Origin: CADCVW01 sp964251385
GTDB lineage: Bacteria; Pseudomonadota; Alphaproteobacteria; Sphingomonadales; Sphingomonadaceae
Direction: 5' to 3'
Length of the DNA stretch: 64,000 bases
Assembly (NCBI GenBank): GCA_964251385.1
Contig: CAXUJK010000002.1
Location: 496,001 to 560,000, forward strand
Under the pieces are notes generated by a model. That model was not told the origin of the DNA, did not search any database, and saw nothing but the letters and a program-made list of their open reading frames with translations. Below are positions 42,874-51,923 of the stretch, in pieces (within the stretch, counting starts at the first letter, position 1; each line of letters begins with the position of its first letter). A program made the position numbers and the translations under genes.

Positions 42874-43395
42874 ATGTCGATCAAAGTCCCGAGCGAAAAC
42901 GAGCGGGAGCGCGCGGCCTTTCCGGCAGGCGCGAGCGACGGCCCGCCGGACGAGCATGCGCCGGACGACGGGTTCGTGGCCGCGTCGAAGCCCTTGGACG
43001 TCGCAGGCCATCGTGGCGGGCGGTCTGATGCGCCGAACCGTTGCTCACAGGTAGCAGTCGCCTCGGATGCGGCGGTCTGCGGGACCATCAAAGGTGCGGA
43101 CCGCCGCCGCTTGTATTCGGCCACTATCGCCTACGGCGCGGGAGGGACCGACCTTCTCGCGTTCCACGCTTCCGTCGCGACGGAGGCATCGGAGATCATG
43201 GACCGCGTGCTTGTCCGCTTCGGGGCGGAGATGGCTGCCAAAGCCGAGATCCGGATGGGGTTCGACCCCACGCACGTCTTGCTGACCCCCGGCATCGTCC
43301 TGCTGCTCGCACGCGCCGAGACTGGCCCGGCGAAGGACTGCCGATCGAACTCAACGTCAATCTGGAGCGGCGAGTGGACGCGTAGCGCATCCTAG
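42874..43395 (+). CDS. hypothetical protein, low support
   Basis: A 173-codon open frame with a hydrophilic N-terminus and a more ordered second half (TIAYGAGGTDLLAFHASVATEASEIMDRVLVRFGAEMAA, as a region, then DPTHVLLTPGIVLLLARAE). I do not recognise it. No good ribosome-binding site precedes the ATG. The end (CRSNSTSIWSGEWTRSAS) looks like out-of-frame sequence, so it may be the front of a gene broken near 43340. Divergent from the ArsR gene. Confidence 0.3.
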   Translation: MSIKVPSENERERAAFPAGASDGPPDEHAPDDGFVAASKPLDVAGHRGGRSDAPNRCSQVAVASDAAVCGTIKGADRRRLYSATIAYGAGGTDLLAFHASVATEASEIMDRVLVRFGAEMAAKAEIRMGFDPTHVLLTPGIVLLLARAETGPAKDCRSNSTSIWSGEWTRSAS

Positions 43396-43436
43396 CGCGC
43401 ACGCGCCAGAGCCAGAGCTTCGCGCCGAAGAGCTAG

Positions 43437-43549
43437 GCGCTCAAGATCGCGAAGCGTCCGGGCTTGCGGAAGGCCCGGCTCACGCTCGCCGGCCGCTTGA
43501 TGTCATCATGCACGCCATGCTGCGCGACCGGACCTTGTTCGAGGCCTGA
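43437..43549 (+). pseudogene. IS110-family transposase C-terminal remnant
   Basis: In frame one LKIAKRPGLRKARLTLAGRL, and after a +1 shift VIMHAMLRDRTLFEA followed by a stop, together resemble the end of IS110-family transposases (pattern RKA..ALARKLAVI.HAM..DGT.F). Only about 37 codons survive with one frameshift. No inverted terminal repeats are expected for this family and none is seen. Confidence 0.5.
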
Positions 43550-43894
43550 GATGAGGTAGTATCTGTTCGCCAGCGGTGATCCTCTCCAACTGACCCCAGG
43601 GCGGTGTTCCGCAAGGGACAGTGGGGACGGAGGATCTGCGAAGGGTTTTGAGATAGGCTGCCAAGCCCGCTTCGACTCAATGCAACGTCCGGCCTTGTAA
43701 GACCTGATACAGCAACACCTACCTTCGGGTCGGCGAGTTTGGACCGATCCTTGAATCCTCAAGGGACAACCGCCGAGCAGCTGAAGATTTAAGATCTTGA
43801 GCTAGTGAACGCAACCACGGGCGGTGACCGCACCATCAGCGCAGAGGTTATTTGCGGCGCGCTAGTGAGACGCGCCGCGCTCGGCTCAGAGGCT
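43550..43894. other. intergenic stretch after the IS remnant
   Basis: About 345 bases with no supported gene. It probably contains the 3' non-coding end of the former IS110-type element. Base composition is lower in GC than the core region. Open frames here are short and have no family character. Confidence 0.4.
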
Positions 43895-45130
43895 CTAAGC
43901 TTCCAAGATCGTAACGACACAAGCTGCCTCCTCGATGCCATGGAAGCCGCCGCCGTTCTCCGCAAGGCCCATCCGAGCGCCTTCCACCTGCCGGTCGCCG
44001 GCTTCTCCCCTGAGCTGCATCACTAGTTCGTGCAGCTGAATTGCACCGGTCGCCCCGATCGGGTGCCCTTTGGAGAGCAGGCCGCCAGAGACGTTAATCG
44101 GCAACCGGCCGCCTAATGTGGTCGCGCCACTCTCGACCAGCTCACCACCCTCACCGTACGCGCAAAAGCCGACATTTTCGGAATGCAGGATCTCGGCAAT
44201 TGCGGAGGCGTCGTGCAACTCAGCAACTGAAATATCCTGTGGCGCCACACCGGCCATCTCATAACAGCGATCAGCCGCTACCTTAGTGAGATGGCGCTCA
44301 ACCTCATTGGCGAGCCGATCGCTACTGCTCGAGACGCCTATGCCGCGGATAGAGATGGCTCGGTCTGCACCTCCGCGCGCAAGCGCCCGGCTCGATGCCA
44401 GGACAAGCGCGCAAGCACCGTCGCTCATCGGCGCGCACATGGCTCTTGTGATCGGCCATACGATCACTCGATCCGCCAGTACCTCGTCAACGGTCATGGC
44501 GAAGCGATATTGGGCGAGCGGGTTGCGTGCCGAGTGCGTGTGGTTCTTCGCCGCCACTGCTGCGATCTGGCGCTGTGTCGTGCCAAAACGCTGCATGTGG
44601 AAGCGGGCTTGCGCTGCATAGATGTCCATGAACACCGAATGCTCGACCGACTCGTCGATGCCCACGGGCAGCGCAAGGCCAGAACCCATTTCCAGCGTGG
44701 CGCGCAGGTGCTCGTCCGCTAACTCGCGGTCCCAGCTTCCCTTGAACGCCTCGAACATGCCGATCCGATTGCTTGGAAAGTTCATCTTCTCGGCGCCGAC
44801 GACAAGCACGACGTCATAAATGCCGGCCCGGACTGCAGCATAGGCCTGAAAGACGCCGGAACTCGAACTGGCGCAGGCATTATCCGTGTTGAAGATTGGT
44901 ATGTTCTGGAAGCCATAGGCGCGCAGCGAGGCTTGGCCGCGAACGCCGTGCTGACCCTCGAGCGCGCCTTGGCGCGTGTTGCAGAACCAAGCCGCTTCAA
45001 TGGCTGCGAGAGACATACCGGCATCGGCTAGGGCGGCGGTGACCGCCTGCGCGGTCAACGCCCTGACCGACGTGTCGAGATGCTTGCCCAGAGGCGTCAT
45101 CCCGATCCCAACGATGCTCACTCCGCTCAT
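43895..45130 (-). CDS. SCP-x-type thiolase (acetyl-CoA acetyltransferase-like)
   Basis: A thiolase-superfamily enzyme of the lipid-transfer/SCP-x group, probably cleaving a 3-ketoacyl-CoA of a bulky or branched substrate. The nucleophile is in FNTDNACASSSSGV (Cys about 86), the active-site His regions are AELHDASAIAE and GGLLSKGHPIGATGAIQL; the final Cys region reads AENGGGFHG, so the usual second cysteine is replaced. 411 residues, complete. It overlaps (ATGA) the remnant of an acyl-CoA ligase upstream, showing it was once part of an intact operon. Confidence 0.88.
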   Translation of the reverse strand: MSGVSIVGIGMTPLGKHLDTSVRALTAQAVTAALADAGMSLAAIEAAWFCNTRQGALEGQHGVRGQASLRAYGFQNIPIFNTDNACASSSSGVFQAYAAVRAGIYDVVLVVGAEKMNFPSNRIGMFEAFKGSWDRELADEHLRATLEMGSGLALPVGIDESVEHSVFMDIYAAQARFHMQRFGTTQRQIAAVAAKNHTHSARNPLAQYRFAMTVDEVLADRVIVWPITRAMCAPMSDGACALVLASSRALARGGADRAISIRGIGVSSSSDRLANEVERHLTKVAADRCYEMAGVAPQDISVAELHDASAIAEILHSENVGFCAYGEGGELVESGATTLGGRLPINVSGGLLSKGHPIGATGAIQLHELVMQLRGEAGDRQVEGARMGLAENGGGFHGIEEAACVVTILEA

Positions 45131-45370
45131 TTGACCGCCATCTTGTCGCGTTCACGCTCGAGCGCGGAACGCCGCTCTTCCGTTGTCGCCTCGAGCGACC
45201 CATACTGCAGCTTGCCGTTGGGTGCCCGCCTCACGGAGTCGATAAACCATATGGTCTTCGGGGCCTCATAACGGCCAACTAGCCGCGGACATGCTGCCGC
45301 AGCTCCTCTTCACTTGGCTGCGCGGCCGCCTCGACAGTCTCAACCAAGGCGCACACGTGCTCATCGACAG
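45127..45370 (-). pseudogene. acyl-CoA ligase, C-terminal fragment with frameshift
   Basis: Minus-strand frame ending in GRYEAPKTIWFIDSV RRAPNGKLQY and a stop is the C-terminus of an AMP-forming acyl-CoA ligase (the APKT..FID..RAPNGK lysine motif). Just upstream, in another frame, CALVETVEAAAQPSEEELRQHVRG continues the same domain; one base is missing at about 45285, creating a TAG. The N-terminal three quarters of the ligase are gone. Its end overlaps the thiolase start. Confidence 0.75.
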
Positions 45371-45583
45371 GTCCGGACCAAGGGCCTCCACGATTGCGGC
45401 GACCTCATGGCCGAGCACGGCTGGCGGCAGTATTGCTCGCGCGCCACTCACATAATCGTAGTCGCTGTGGCAGAGCCCGCTCGCCGCTACCCGGACCAAG
45501 AACTCATTCCCCCGGGGGCGGTCGAGCGCTACATCCGCGATCCGGGGTGGCTCGCCTGAGCTACATAGGATTGCTGTTCTCAC
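45371..45583 (-). pseudogene. zinc alcohol dehydrogenase, N-terminal fragment
   Basis: From GTG 45583 (GGAGAG just upstream) the frame reads RTAILCSSGEPPRIADVAL then AASGLCHSDYDYVSG and LPPAVLGHEVAAIVEALGPDL, the start of a class III-like zinc medium-chain dehydrogenase with the first zinc ligands (Cys and GHE). After about 70 residues homology stops and acyl-CoA ligase sequence begins. This looks like one deletion that joined the start of one gene to the end of another. Confidence 0.75.
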
Positions 45584-45692
45584 GCGTCCGTCTCTCCAGG
45601 TATTATGACAGCGCGTCGATCCACCACCACGGCGCGCAGCTTCGCAGTACGAACTTTTCTCCGCCAAATGCACACAGCATCTCAGACTGGTC

Positions 45693-45718
45693 GTTATCAT
45701 ATCATACGCTATCGTAAC
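45693..45718. promoter_or_regulatory. imperfect palindrome upstream of the broken dehydrogenase
   Basis: GTTATCATATC and GCTATCGTAAC form an imperfect 26-base palindrome with GTTA/TAAC ends, 110-135 bases before the GTG of the dehydrogenase fragment. It shares a GC(A)TATCGTAA core with 50505-50515. A regulator site is plausible; the protein is unknown. Confidence 0.4.
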
Positions 45719-45768
45719 ACTGGAAAAGGGAAGTTTGGTGACGAACAGCGCTCAGCCTTGACGCATCT

Positions 45769-46322
45769 TTGATTGACGGGTTCGGTTGCGGTGGTGATCC
45801 GGCTGATGACGACGTACCCGGATTGATCCTGATCTCCCGCCGCAGCGGACAAGCCGCAGATACCGGTGATCGCCTCAGGCGCTTTCGCACATGGCCGAAG
45901 CCTCTTTGCGGCGTTCGCTCTCGGGGCCGACGGTGTCAACACGCGCACCCGCTTCGGCGTCACGAAGGAGGCGCCGAGCCCCGCTTGCGTCCAAAGAGAG
46001 GATGGTGGCGAGTGATGAGCGTCAGACAGAACTCATCTTCCGCACGTTGCGAAACACCGCGCGCGTCATGCTCAACGCCGTAAGCCAGCAGGTCGTCGGG
46101 GTCGAGCGGCGCGGCGGTGCACGATTTGAGGATCTTCGGGAACTTGTCTGAGGCGTGCAGGCGCGGGCTACTCAGGATCGCGGCGGCACCCACGGCGGCA
46201 TCTGGTCGGTGAGCATTAGCAAGGCCTTGTCAACGATGACACACGCTCGCAGGGCTCGTCCATCGGATCATGTCCGATGCGCTCGCGATCATGGACGGCA
46301 GGCTGCGTCGCTTCACCAACAA
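45769..46322 (+). pseudogene. nitronate monooxygenase, broken C-terminal part
   Basis: Pieces in different frames line up with the second half of nitronate monooxygenase (2-nitropropane dioxygenase): DGFGCGGDPADDDVPGLIL, then AADKPQIPVIASGAFAHGRS and FALGADGVNTRTRFGVTKEAP, then ELIFRTLRNTARVMLNAVSQ, then HGGIWSVSISKAL, then HRIMSDALAIMDGRLRRF. At least four frame changes and an early stop separate them; the N-terminal half is missing. Clearly non-functional. Confidence 0.75.
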
Positions 46323-46622
46323 TAGCGCCGCCGAGAGCCGCACACGAGCAGCTTAGCTACCGCCTCGCCTCCGGCAGGTTCGACGGCGGAAGCATGCTGC
46401 GGCGTTTGGGCTTTCGGAGACACAAGCAATCCCAATCGTGGCTTGCGGAGCGTCCACCGATGACATCGAAGAGCGTCTGCCGGTCTGCAGTCGTGCAGTC
46501 GCCGTGACAAGGAAGCGACCCGGCCCGCACCTGGTCGGACACTCGTTTGCGCGCTCGAACCCAGAACCACAGTCGTCAGGTGTCGCATCGCTCGCAGGAC
46601 GACGAGCACGCGGCGAAACGGC
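46323..46622. other. intergenic, no gene seen
   Basis: About 300 bases between the monooxygenase pseudogene and the stop of the dehydratase gene. Frames are short on both strands and none shows family motifs. Probably further decayed sequence. Confidence 0.4.
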
Positions 46623-47483
46623 CTATCTCCTCCAGCGTGCTTCTGCCTTCATCGCCACTGCCCCGTCGCCGCTCGCCGTCCAGAGCTGAATCGTATCATC
46701 GACTTGGGGGGAGGCATGAGTCACGATCTGCGTGGGAGCTATGAGCGGTGCGACCCCACGGAAATCAAACAGGTCTGGCGCGAGCTTGGCCGTGTGCACG
46801 ATCGTCGCGAGCCTGAATAGGAGCGTCGCCTGCAGCGGGCCGTGAACAACCAAGCCGGCATAGCCTTCTTGGTCGACGGCATAACGCTCGTCATAATGGA
46901 TGCGATGGCTGTTAAATGTCAGCGCCGAGTAGCGAAACAGCAACGGCGTCGTTGCCTCGACCGAAAGACTGATACCTCCGCCCCCCTGGGCCGCCATGAC
47001 TACCTTGCTCGGAAGGGTCGAGGTGCCGTCGCGGTAGACAATTGTTTGGCGTTCCTGGATCCTTGGCTCGCCCCCTTGAGAGAATTCGTGATCGACCTCG
47101 ACGAAGCACAAGCGCCCGCTCTTGCCTTCCTTGGCCGTAACATCATGGATGCGCGAGCGACGTTCAATTGCGCTGCCAATCTCCAGTTCACCCGAGAAGC
47201 GGATCTCGCTGGCTGCCCACATTCGGCGGGGGAACGACACCGGGGGGAGGAAATCGCCACCTGCGGGATGGCCATCGCTTCCAAGAGCAGCCATCGAAGG
47301 TGCTGACTGACAAAGACAATAATGGATCATGCGCGGGGCGACACCCACCGGCAGCGCGGTCTCATCGGGCCTCGCCAGCACCGCCTGAAAACGATCCACG
47401 AGACCGGGCGTGACCACGTCCCGCGCGGTTTGCTCGCGGCCAATCCATTGCCGAAGATAATCGATGTCAAGCTCTTGCGTCAT
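46623..47483 (-). CDS. hot-dog acyl-CoA dehydratase (HTD2/FAS1-like dehydratase family)
   Basis: A double-hot-dog protein, 286 residues, resembling mitochondrial 3-hydroxyacyl-thioester dehydratase HTD2 and bacterial mesaconyl-CoA hydratase-type proteins. The N-terminal half has IGREQTARDVVTPGLVDRFQAVL, a family start, and GDFLPPVSFPRRMWAASEIRF; the C-terminal half has the active-site pattern TFNSHRIHYDERYAVDQEGYAGLVVHGPLQATLL (region), where the Asp/His pair is expected. It would hydrate an enoyl-CoA. ATG 47483 matches the family start. It is downstream of the TonB receptor gene on the same strand. Confidence 0.8.
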   Translation of the reverse strand: MTQELDIDYLRQWIGREQTARDVVTPGLVDRFQAVLARPDETALPVGVAPRMIHYCLCQSAPSMAALGSDGHPAGGDFLPPVSFPRRMWAASEIRFSGELEIGSAIERRSRIHDVTAKEGKSGRLCFVEVDHEFSQGGEPRIQERQTIVYRDGTSTLPSKVVMAAQGGGGISLSVEATTPLLFRYSALTFNSHRIHYDERYAVDQEGYAGLVVHGPLQATLLFRLATIVHTAKLAPDLFDFRGVAPLIAPTQIVTHASPQVDDTIQLWTASGDGAVAMKAEARWRR

Positions 47484-47621
47484 ACATGGGTCCGAGCCAG
47501 TTCTCGAGAAAGCGGAAGCGCGGCGCCCGCGCGCGCAAGACAGCCTACCGCGATAAGGGCCAAGCGACAGGGGCGGCCAGCGAGGTGACAGGACGGACAG
47601 TCGTCCCGTCACCCTCATCAC

Positions 47622-50219
47622 TCAGCGCGAGCCAGCTCCGAATTTTGTAGACAGGCGTACGCCAAAGGTCCGTGGCGCGGCGAACTGGCCGCCCGTGTTG
47701 ACGAAAGTCGCCGGGGTGTTGAACGCCAATCGATTTGTCGCATACAGCTCGTTGGTGAGATTCTCTCCAAATAGCTGCACCTGATGCCGGTTGTCGTCGC
47801 TATCCCAGCGAAGTCGTGCATTGACGAGCCAGTAGGACGGCTGGGTCGTCCCCGCTTGATAGGGCGCCTTTCCGTTGAAGATGTCGTTGTAGATCGTGTC
47901 AGTCCATGACGCCTCCCCGCGGAGGGTGACGGTTCCCGAAGTGCCGCCGAGGCCAAGGCCGTACTCGCCAGCAACCGAGAGCCGCCATTTGGGCGACCGG
48001 ATCAGTTCATTTCCGCCGATGTTGGCGCTATAGATCCCCGATATGTCCGAGAACACACCATTTTTATACTTCGATCGAATGTAAGACCCGGAGCCCTCCA
48101 CCAGCAAACCGGGCGCGAACTCGGGCCGGCCGGTAAATTCAAGCTCGGCACCGTAGAGGGTGGCCGCCCCGGCGTTGCGAACTGAAGCGCTGTTGTTGAT
48201 ATACGTCGTGAACTGGATGTCCGAATAGTCATAGTAGAATGCTGCGGCGTTCACGACGTAGTGACCGCTCGCAAAGGCGGTCTTGATACCAGCCTCATAA
48301 GCATTGAGCTTCTCGGGATTGAAGCTCCCGCTGCATTCGCCCGCGTTGAAGCCGCCCGACTTGTACCCTCTCGAATACTTGGCATATGCGAGGCTACGAT
48401 TTGAGAGGTCAACATCGACACCGGCCGTGCCCGTCAACGCATGCCAGCTCTTGTCCTCGGGCGCGTCGGTACACAGACCCGTACTAAGCGGCGCACCGAA
48501 TAGCGCGTTGAACTGGGTCACGAGATTCGAGTGTAAGCTGCGGGTCACGTCTTTCTTGTCGATTGTGTAGCGAAGGCCACCGGTCACGCGAAGGTGATCG
48601 GTCACCTCATATGTCGCCTGCCCAAAACCGGCGATCGACTGGCTCTTCTGGCGGATGTTGAAGCCGACGAACGCCGATGTCGGGATCGTCTGGTTGGCGA
48701 CCGCCGTACCGCCGCCGAGCAGAGGCCCATTGATCGTCACCGTGCTCTCGAGCGCGGGAACCTGAAAAAGTGGAAGCAGAGGCTGAGACAAGTTGAAGAC
48801 AAAGGGGTAGGTGGGGTCCTGATTCTGGAAGCTCAGTCCCGCCCGGAGAGAGTCGCCGAAGTTCGGCAGAAGCACGGTCGATCCCTGCCGGGCTTTGTCA
48901 TGGAAGTAGAAGCCGCCGACCAGCCAGGTCAGCCTGTTGTCGAAGGCTTTTCCCGAAAGGTTGATTTCCTGCGTAATCTGGCTCGACGTCTGGACGAGCG
49001 GAAGGATCAAGGGGCCAAGCACGGATGTGCCCGACGTATTGTTGATCTGGTTGAAGCTTGAGCGGCGGTATGCACTGATCGATCTCACCGAAACCGCGCC
49101 CAATTGCCAGTCGAGCGTACCACTCACGCCTCCTGCCTTCACAAGATAACGTGTGGGATAGCCGTTGGTGAAGTTCAGCGTTCGCGTCGGATCCGGCGGT
49201 GCAGGTCCCGTGGCCTGCGTCAGGCCGAACTTCTGCGCGATGCTCCCACCATTCAGAGACGCAATGTCGGCGGGCGAGAACAAGCCTGGAATCGCGGCCA
49301 GTACCGCGGCCGGCTGTGAAAAGAGTCCGAGCGGGGTCGTGGGCGTGGTGAAGGGATCAGGGGATTTATCGACTGAACTGATCCCCTGCGCCGAGATGAG
49401 CTGGAAGGGCATTGAGGTGCGCTGCCGCGTATAATCTCCGCGCACGATAAAGCTGATGTCGCTGTCGGGGGTCCAGAGTAGCGAACCTCGTCCACTGGCG
49501 ACATTCAGGTCGTCCTCTTTGATCCCCAGCGTAAGATTGCGGCGATACCCCCCCCGCTTCTCGAAATGGCCGCTTGCGCGAACCGCGAGCGTATCAGGAA
49601 CGAGCGAGCCGGTGAAACCCGCATCGACTCCGATCCGATCATAACTACCGACCACGACGGACGCGTTCCCCGAAGTCTCGAACTCGGGATCTTTAGTGAT
49701 GTAGTTGATCACGCCGCCTGTGGTGTTGCGCCCGTAGAGGGTGCCCTGTGGACCACGCAGAACTTCAATACGCTGCAGGTCGAAACTTGGCACGCTCTGC
49801 ACGAACAGCGCTCCGGTGTAGACCCCGTCCTCGTAGGTCGCGATGGAGGATTCGGACGTCAGCCCGCTGATGTCGGTCCCGATGCCGCGAACGGTGATAT
49901 AGGTGTAGCCCGCGTTCTGGCCATAAGTAAGGGAGGGGACGATTCTCTGCAGCTGCTCGACGTTGTTGAGGCCCAGATTCGCGATCTTGTCGGCTGTGAC
50001 CGCCGTGATGGCAATTGGGGTCTTCTGCAGCCTGGTCGATCGCTTCTCCGCCGTCACGACGATGTCGGGGATGCCCGTCTGCTCGGCGGCAACACCATCC
50101 GTACTGGGCGCGGTGGTTTGAGAAGGCGCCGTCTGGGCCGCGGCCGGGCCTGCAGTACCAAGCGCCGCAAGCGCCAGCAAAGGAACAAAGCTAATCTGCG
50201 AGTTAAAGTCCGACTTCAT
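47622..50219 (-). CDS. TonB-dependent outer-membrane receptor
   Basis: A 22-strand-barrel-type receptor using TonB energy to import a ligand. An N-terminal signal (ISFVPLLALAALGTAGPAAA), the TonB-box-like DIVVTAEKR, then the plug domain (KIANLGLNNVEQLQRIVPSL, DLQRIEVLRGPQGTLYGRNTTGG) and a long beta barrel ending in FGVRLSTKFG. 865 residues. ATG 50219 follows GGGAGGATAGG. Many sphingomonad catabolic clusters carry such a receptor for hydrophobic substrates. The ligand is unknown; siderophore transport is less likely given the neighbours. Confidence 0.92.
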   Translation of the reverse strand: MKSDFNSQISFVPLLALAALGTAGPAAAQTAPSQTTAPSTDGVAAEQTGIPDIVVTAEKRSTRLQKTPIAITAVTADKIANLGLNNVEQLQRIVPSLTYGQNAGYTYITVRGIGTDISGLTSESSIATYEDGVYTGALFVQSVPSFDLQRIEVLRGPQGTLYGRNTTGGVINYITKDPEFETSGNASVVVGSYDRIGVDAGFTGSLVPDTLAVRASGHFEKRGGYRRNLTLGIKEDDLNVASGRGSLLWTPDSDISFIVRGDYTRQRTSMPFQLISAQGISSVDKSPDPFTTPTTPLGLFSQPAAVLAAIPGLFSPADIASLNGGSIAQKFGLTQATGPAPPDPTRTLNFTNGYPTRYLVKAGGVSGTLDWQLGAVSVRSISAYRRSSFNQINNTSGTSVLGPLILPLVQTSSQITQEINLSGKAFDNRLTWLVGGFYFHDKARQGSTVLLPNFGDSLRAGLSFQNQDPTYPFVFNLSQPLLPLFQVPALESTVTINGPLLGGGTAVANQTIPTSAFVGFNIRQKSQSIAGFGQATYEVTDHLRVTGGLRYTIDKKDVTRSLHSNLVTQFNALFGAPLSTGLCTDAPEDKSWHALTGTAGVDVDLSNRSLAYAKYSRGYKSGGFNAGECSGSFNPEKLNAYEAGIKTAFASGHYVVNAAAFYYDYSDIQFTTYINNSASVRNAGAATLYGAELEFTGRPEFAPGLLVEGSGSYIRSKYKNGVFSDISGIYSANIGGNELIRSPKWRLSVAGEYGLGLGGTSGTVTLRGEASWTDTIYNDIFNGKAPYQAGTTQPSYWLVNARLRWDSDDNRHQVQLFGENLTNELYATNRLAFNTPATFVNTGGQFAAPRTFGVRLSTKFGAGSR

Positions 50220-50720
50220 CCTATCCTCCCCTAGAGTGCTGCATCGTTGCACAGCGTCATTGACGCCCTCATAGTGCGGATGCGCACCATGATCAAGCGA
50301 ACTTGAATGCCCAAGGTAAGCAGTTGTGCTCGGGGCGGTGCCGTAAAGCGCGTCGAGGGTTTGTCGGGACGGACGCCGGTGCTCAGCTCCACGGCTTGTG
50401 CGATGGCAATCCGGCCTACCGGAGTTCGCAGCGACTCAGTCAATCCAACGCGGAAAGGACGTGTTTTCCGTCAGGCGAGTCTTCGCCCAAAGCATGATAC
50501 GTAAGCATATCGTAATCTCGCGAACCCTATTGAACGGACATCTGAACCGGTTTAGGGATGGCCTATGCGCTTCGATGGCGCACATTCGCGGGCATTCCGT
50601 ACTCGAGAAGAACGGTCGACCCAGTGTGGATCGGAGTGAGGAGGTCGCGCCGATATCAGATATGATGCACGGGCTCTGCCCGTCGGGGCGACCTGGCTGT
50701 ATGGAGGGCGAGGCGGCTAA
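50220..50720. promoter_or_regulatory. divergent promoter region with a palindrome
   Basis: About 500 bases between divergent genes, expected to hold promoters for the receptor and for the thiolase-like gene. A palindrome TACG...CGTA spans 50498-50514 (TACGTAAGCATATCGTA), sharing GC(A)TATCGTAA with 45708-45717. No gene is seen; the short frames lack motifs. Confidence 0.45.
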
Positions 50721-51923
50721 ATGAGCGGACTTGACGGAACACGTCGATCTCTAAGGGGCAGAGCGGCCATTGTCGGCGTAGGCGAAACCGCTTATTACCG
50801 GCATGGACAGTCGCCCGATGGAGAGTTCACGCTCTGTTTGAAGGCGATTCTGGCAGCATGCGCCGACGCGGGCGTCGACCCCCGATCCATTGATGGCTTC
50901 GCCTCCTACAGCAATGACCGGAATGAACCTGCGGCGATTGCTGCGGCGCTCGACGTCCGCGAGATGCGGTTCTCCAACATGCATTGGGGCGGGGGTGGAG
51001 GCGGGGGTGCTGCGGCTATCGCCAATGCAGCGGCTGCGGTTGCGACGGGGCTCGCGACCTGCGTCGTCGTCTACCGCGCTCTCGCACAAGGTGAGTTCGG
51101 ACGGTTCGGAAACAGCGCCGGGACCCAGACCGCGCCGGGAGCATCCGCTCTCCATCTTCCTTATGGGCAGATGAGCCCGGCCCAGTACTTCGCGCCCAAG
51201 GTCATGCGCTTCATGCATGATCACGGGATTGGCCAGGACGCGCTTCGCGCCATTTCGCTGGCCTGCTACCACCATGCCCAGAACAACCCGCGTGCCGTCA
51301 TGTATGGACGCCCGCTCAGCGAGGCGCAGTATGACGCGTCTCGCTGGATCGCCGAGCCCTTTCATTTATTCGATTGTTGTCAGGAAAATGACGGCGCCGC
51401 CGCTATGATCGTGGTCGCCGGTGAAGCCGCGTACGACTTCAGGCAGATACCCGTTTACCTCCTTGGCGCAGCGATGGGCGCCCCGGGAGGTACGCACGAC
51501 ATCAATACGAGCTTCGCCACGCGCGAATATGCGAGCTCTCACTTCCGGACGGTGGCCCAGAACCTCTATGAGATGGCCGGTGTCTGTCCTGCCGATGTCG
51601 ATGTCGTACAATGTTATGAAAACTTCACGGGGGGCGTGCTGATGGCGCTGGTCGAGCACGGCCTGTTCAAACCGGAAGAAGCCGGGGAGGTGCTGCGGCT
51701 TGAGAATCTTATCGCTCCGAGCGGCAAGCTCCCGTTGAATACGAGCGGCGGCAACCTGGCCGAGTGCTACATGCACGGGCTGGAGTTGCAGGTTGAGGCC
51801 GTGCGTCAGCTCCGTGGACAGTCGCCCAATCAGGTGCCCAGCGCCAAAGTGGCGCTTGCGACTTCCGGCCCGATGGTCATCCCGGTCAGCACGGCCCTTT
51901 TTGGACTCCGAGAGATCCTGTGA
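50721..51923 (+). CDS. thiolase-fold protein of the Ltp2 (lipid-transfer/aldolase) type, no nucleophile Cys
   Basis: A thiolase-superfamily protein, 400 residues. Where thiolases carry the nucleophilic cysteine this one reads SNMHWGGGGGGGAAAIANAA, so it cannot be an ordinary thiolase. The C-terminus is NTSGGNLAECYMHGLELQVEAVRQLRG (region), with the tyrosine and histidine typical of Ltp2-like proteins, which act as retro-aldol lyases on steroid side chains together with a DUF35 partner. The next gene, overlapping by four bases (GTGA), encodes exactly such a DUF35 protein. Substrate unknown. Confidence 0.82.
   Translation: MSGLDGTRRSLRGRAAIVGVGETAYYRHGQSPDGEFTLCLKAILAACADAGVDPRSIDGFASYSNDRNEPAAIAAALDVREMRFSNMHWGGGGGGGAAAIANAAAAVATGLATCVVVYRALAQGEFGRFGNSAGTQTAPGASALHLPYGQMSPAQYFAPKVMRFMHDHGIGQDALRAISLACYHHAQNNPRAVMYGRPLSEAQYDASRWIAEPFHLFDCCQENDGAAAMIVVAGEAAYDFRQIPVYLLGAAMGAPGGTHDINTSFATREYASSHFRTVAQNLYEMAGVCPADVDVVQCYENFTGGVLMALVEHGLFKPEEAGEVLRLENLIAPSGKLPLNTSGGNLAECYMHGLELQVEAVRQLRGQSPNQVPSAKVALATSGPMVIPVSTALFGLREIL

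Noticed and set aside
46277..46507. Possible IS66-like transposase fragment (NNSAAES)
   Set aside because: The segment is better explained as the C-terminal end of the broken nitronate monooxygenase; the resemblance to IS66 is limited to a few residues.
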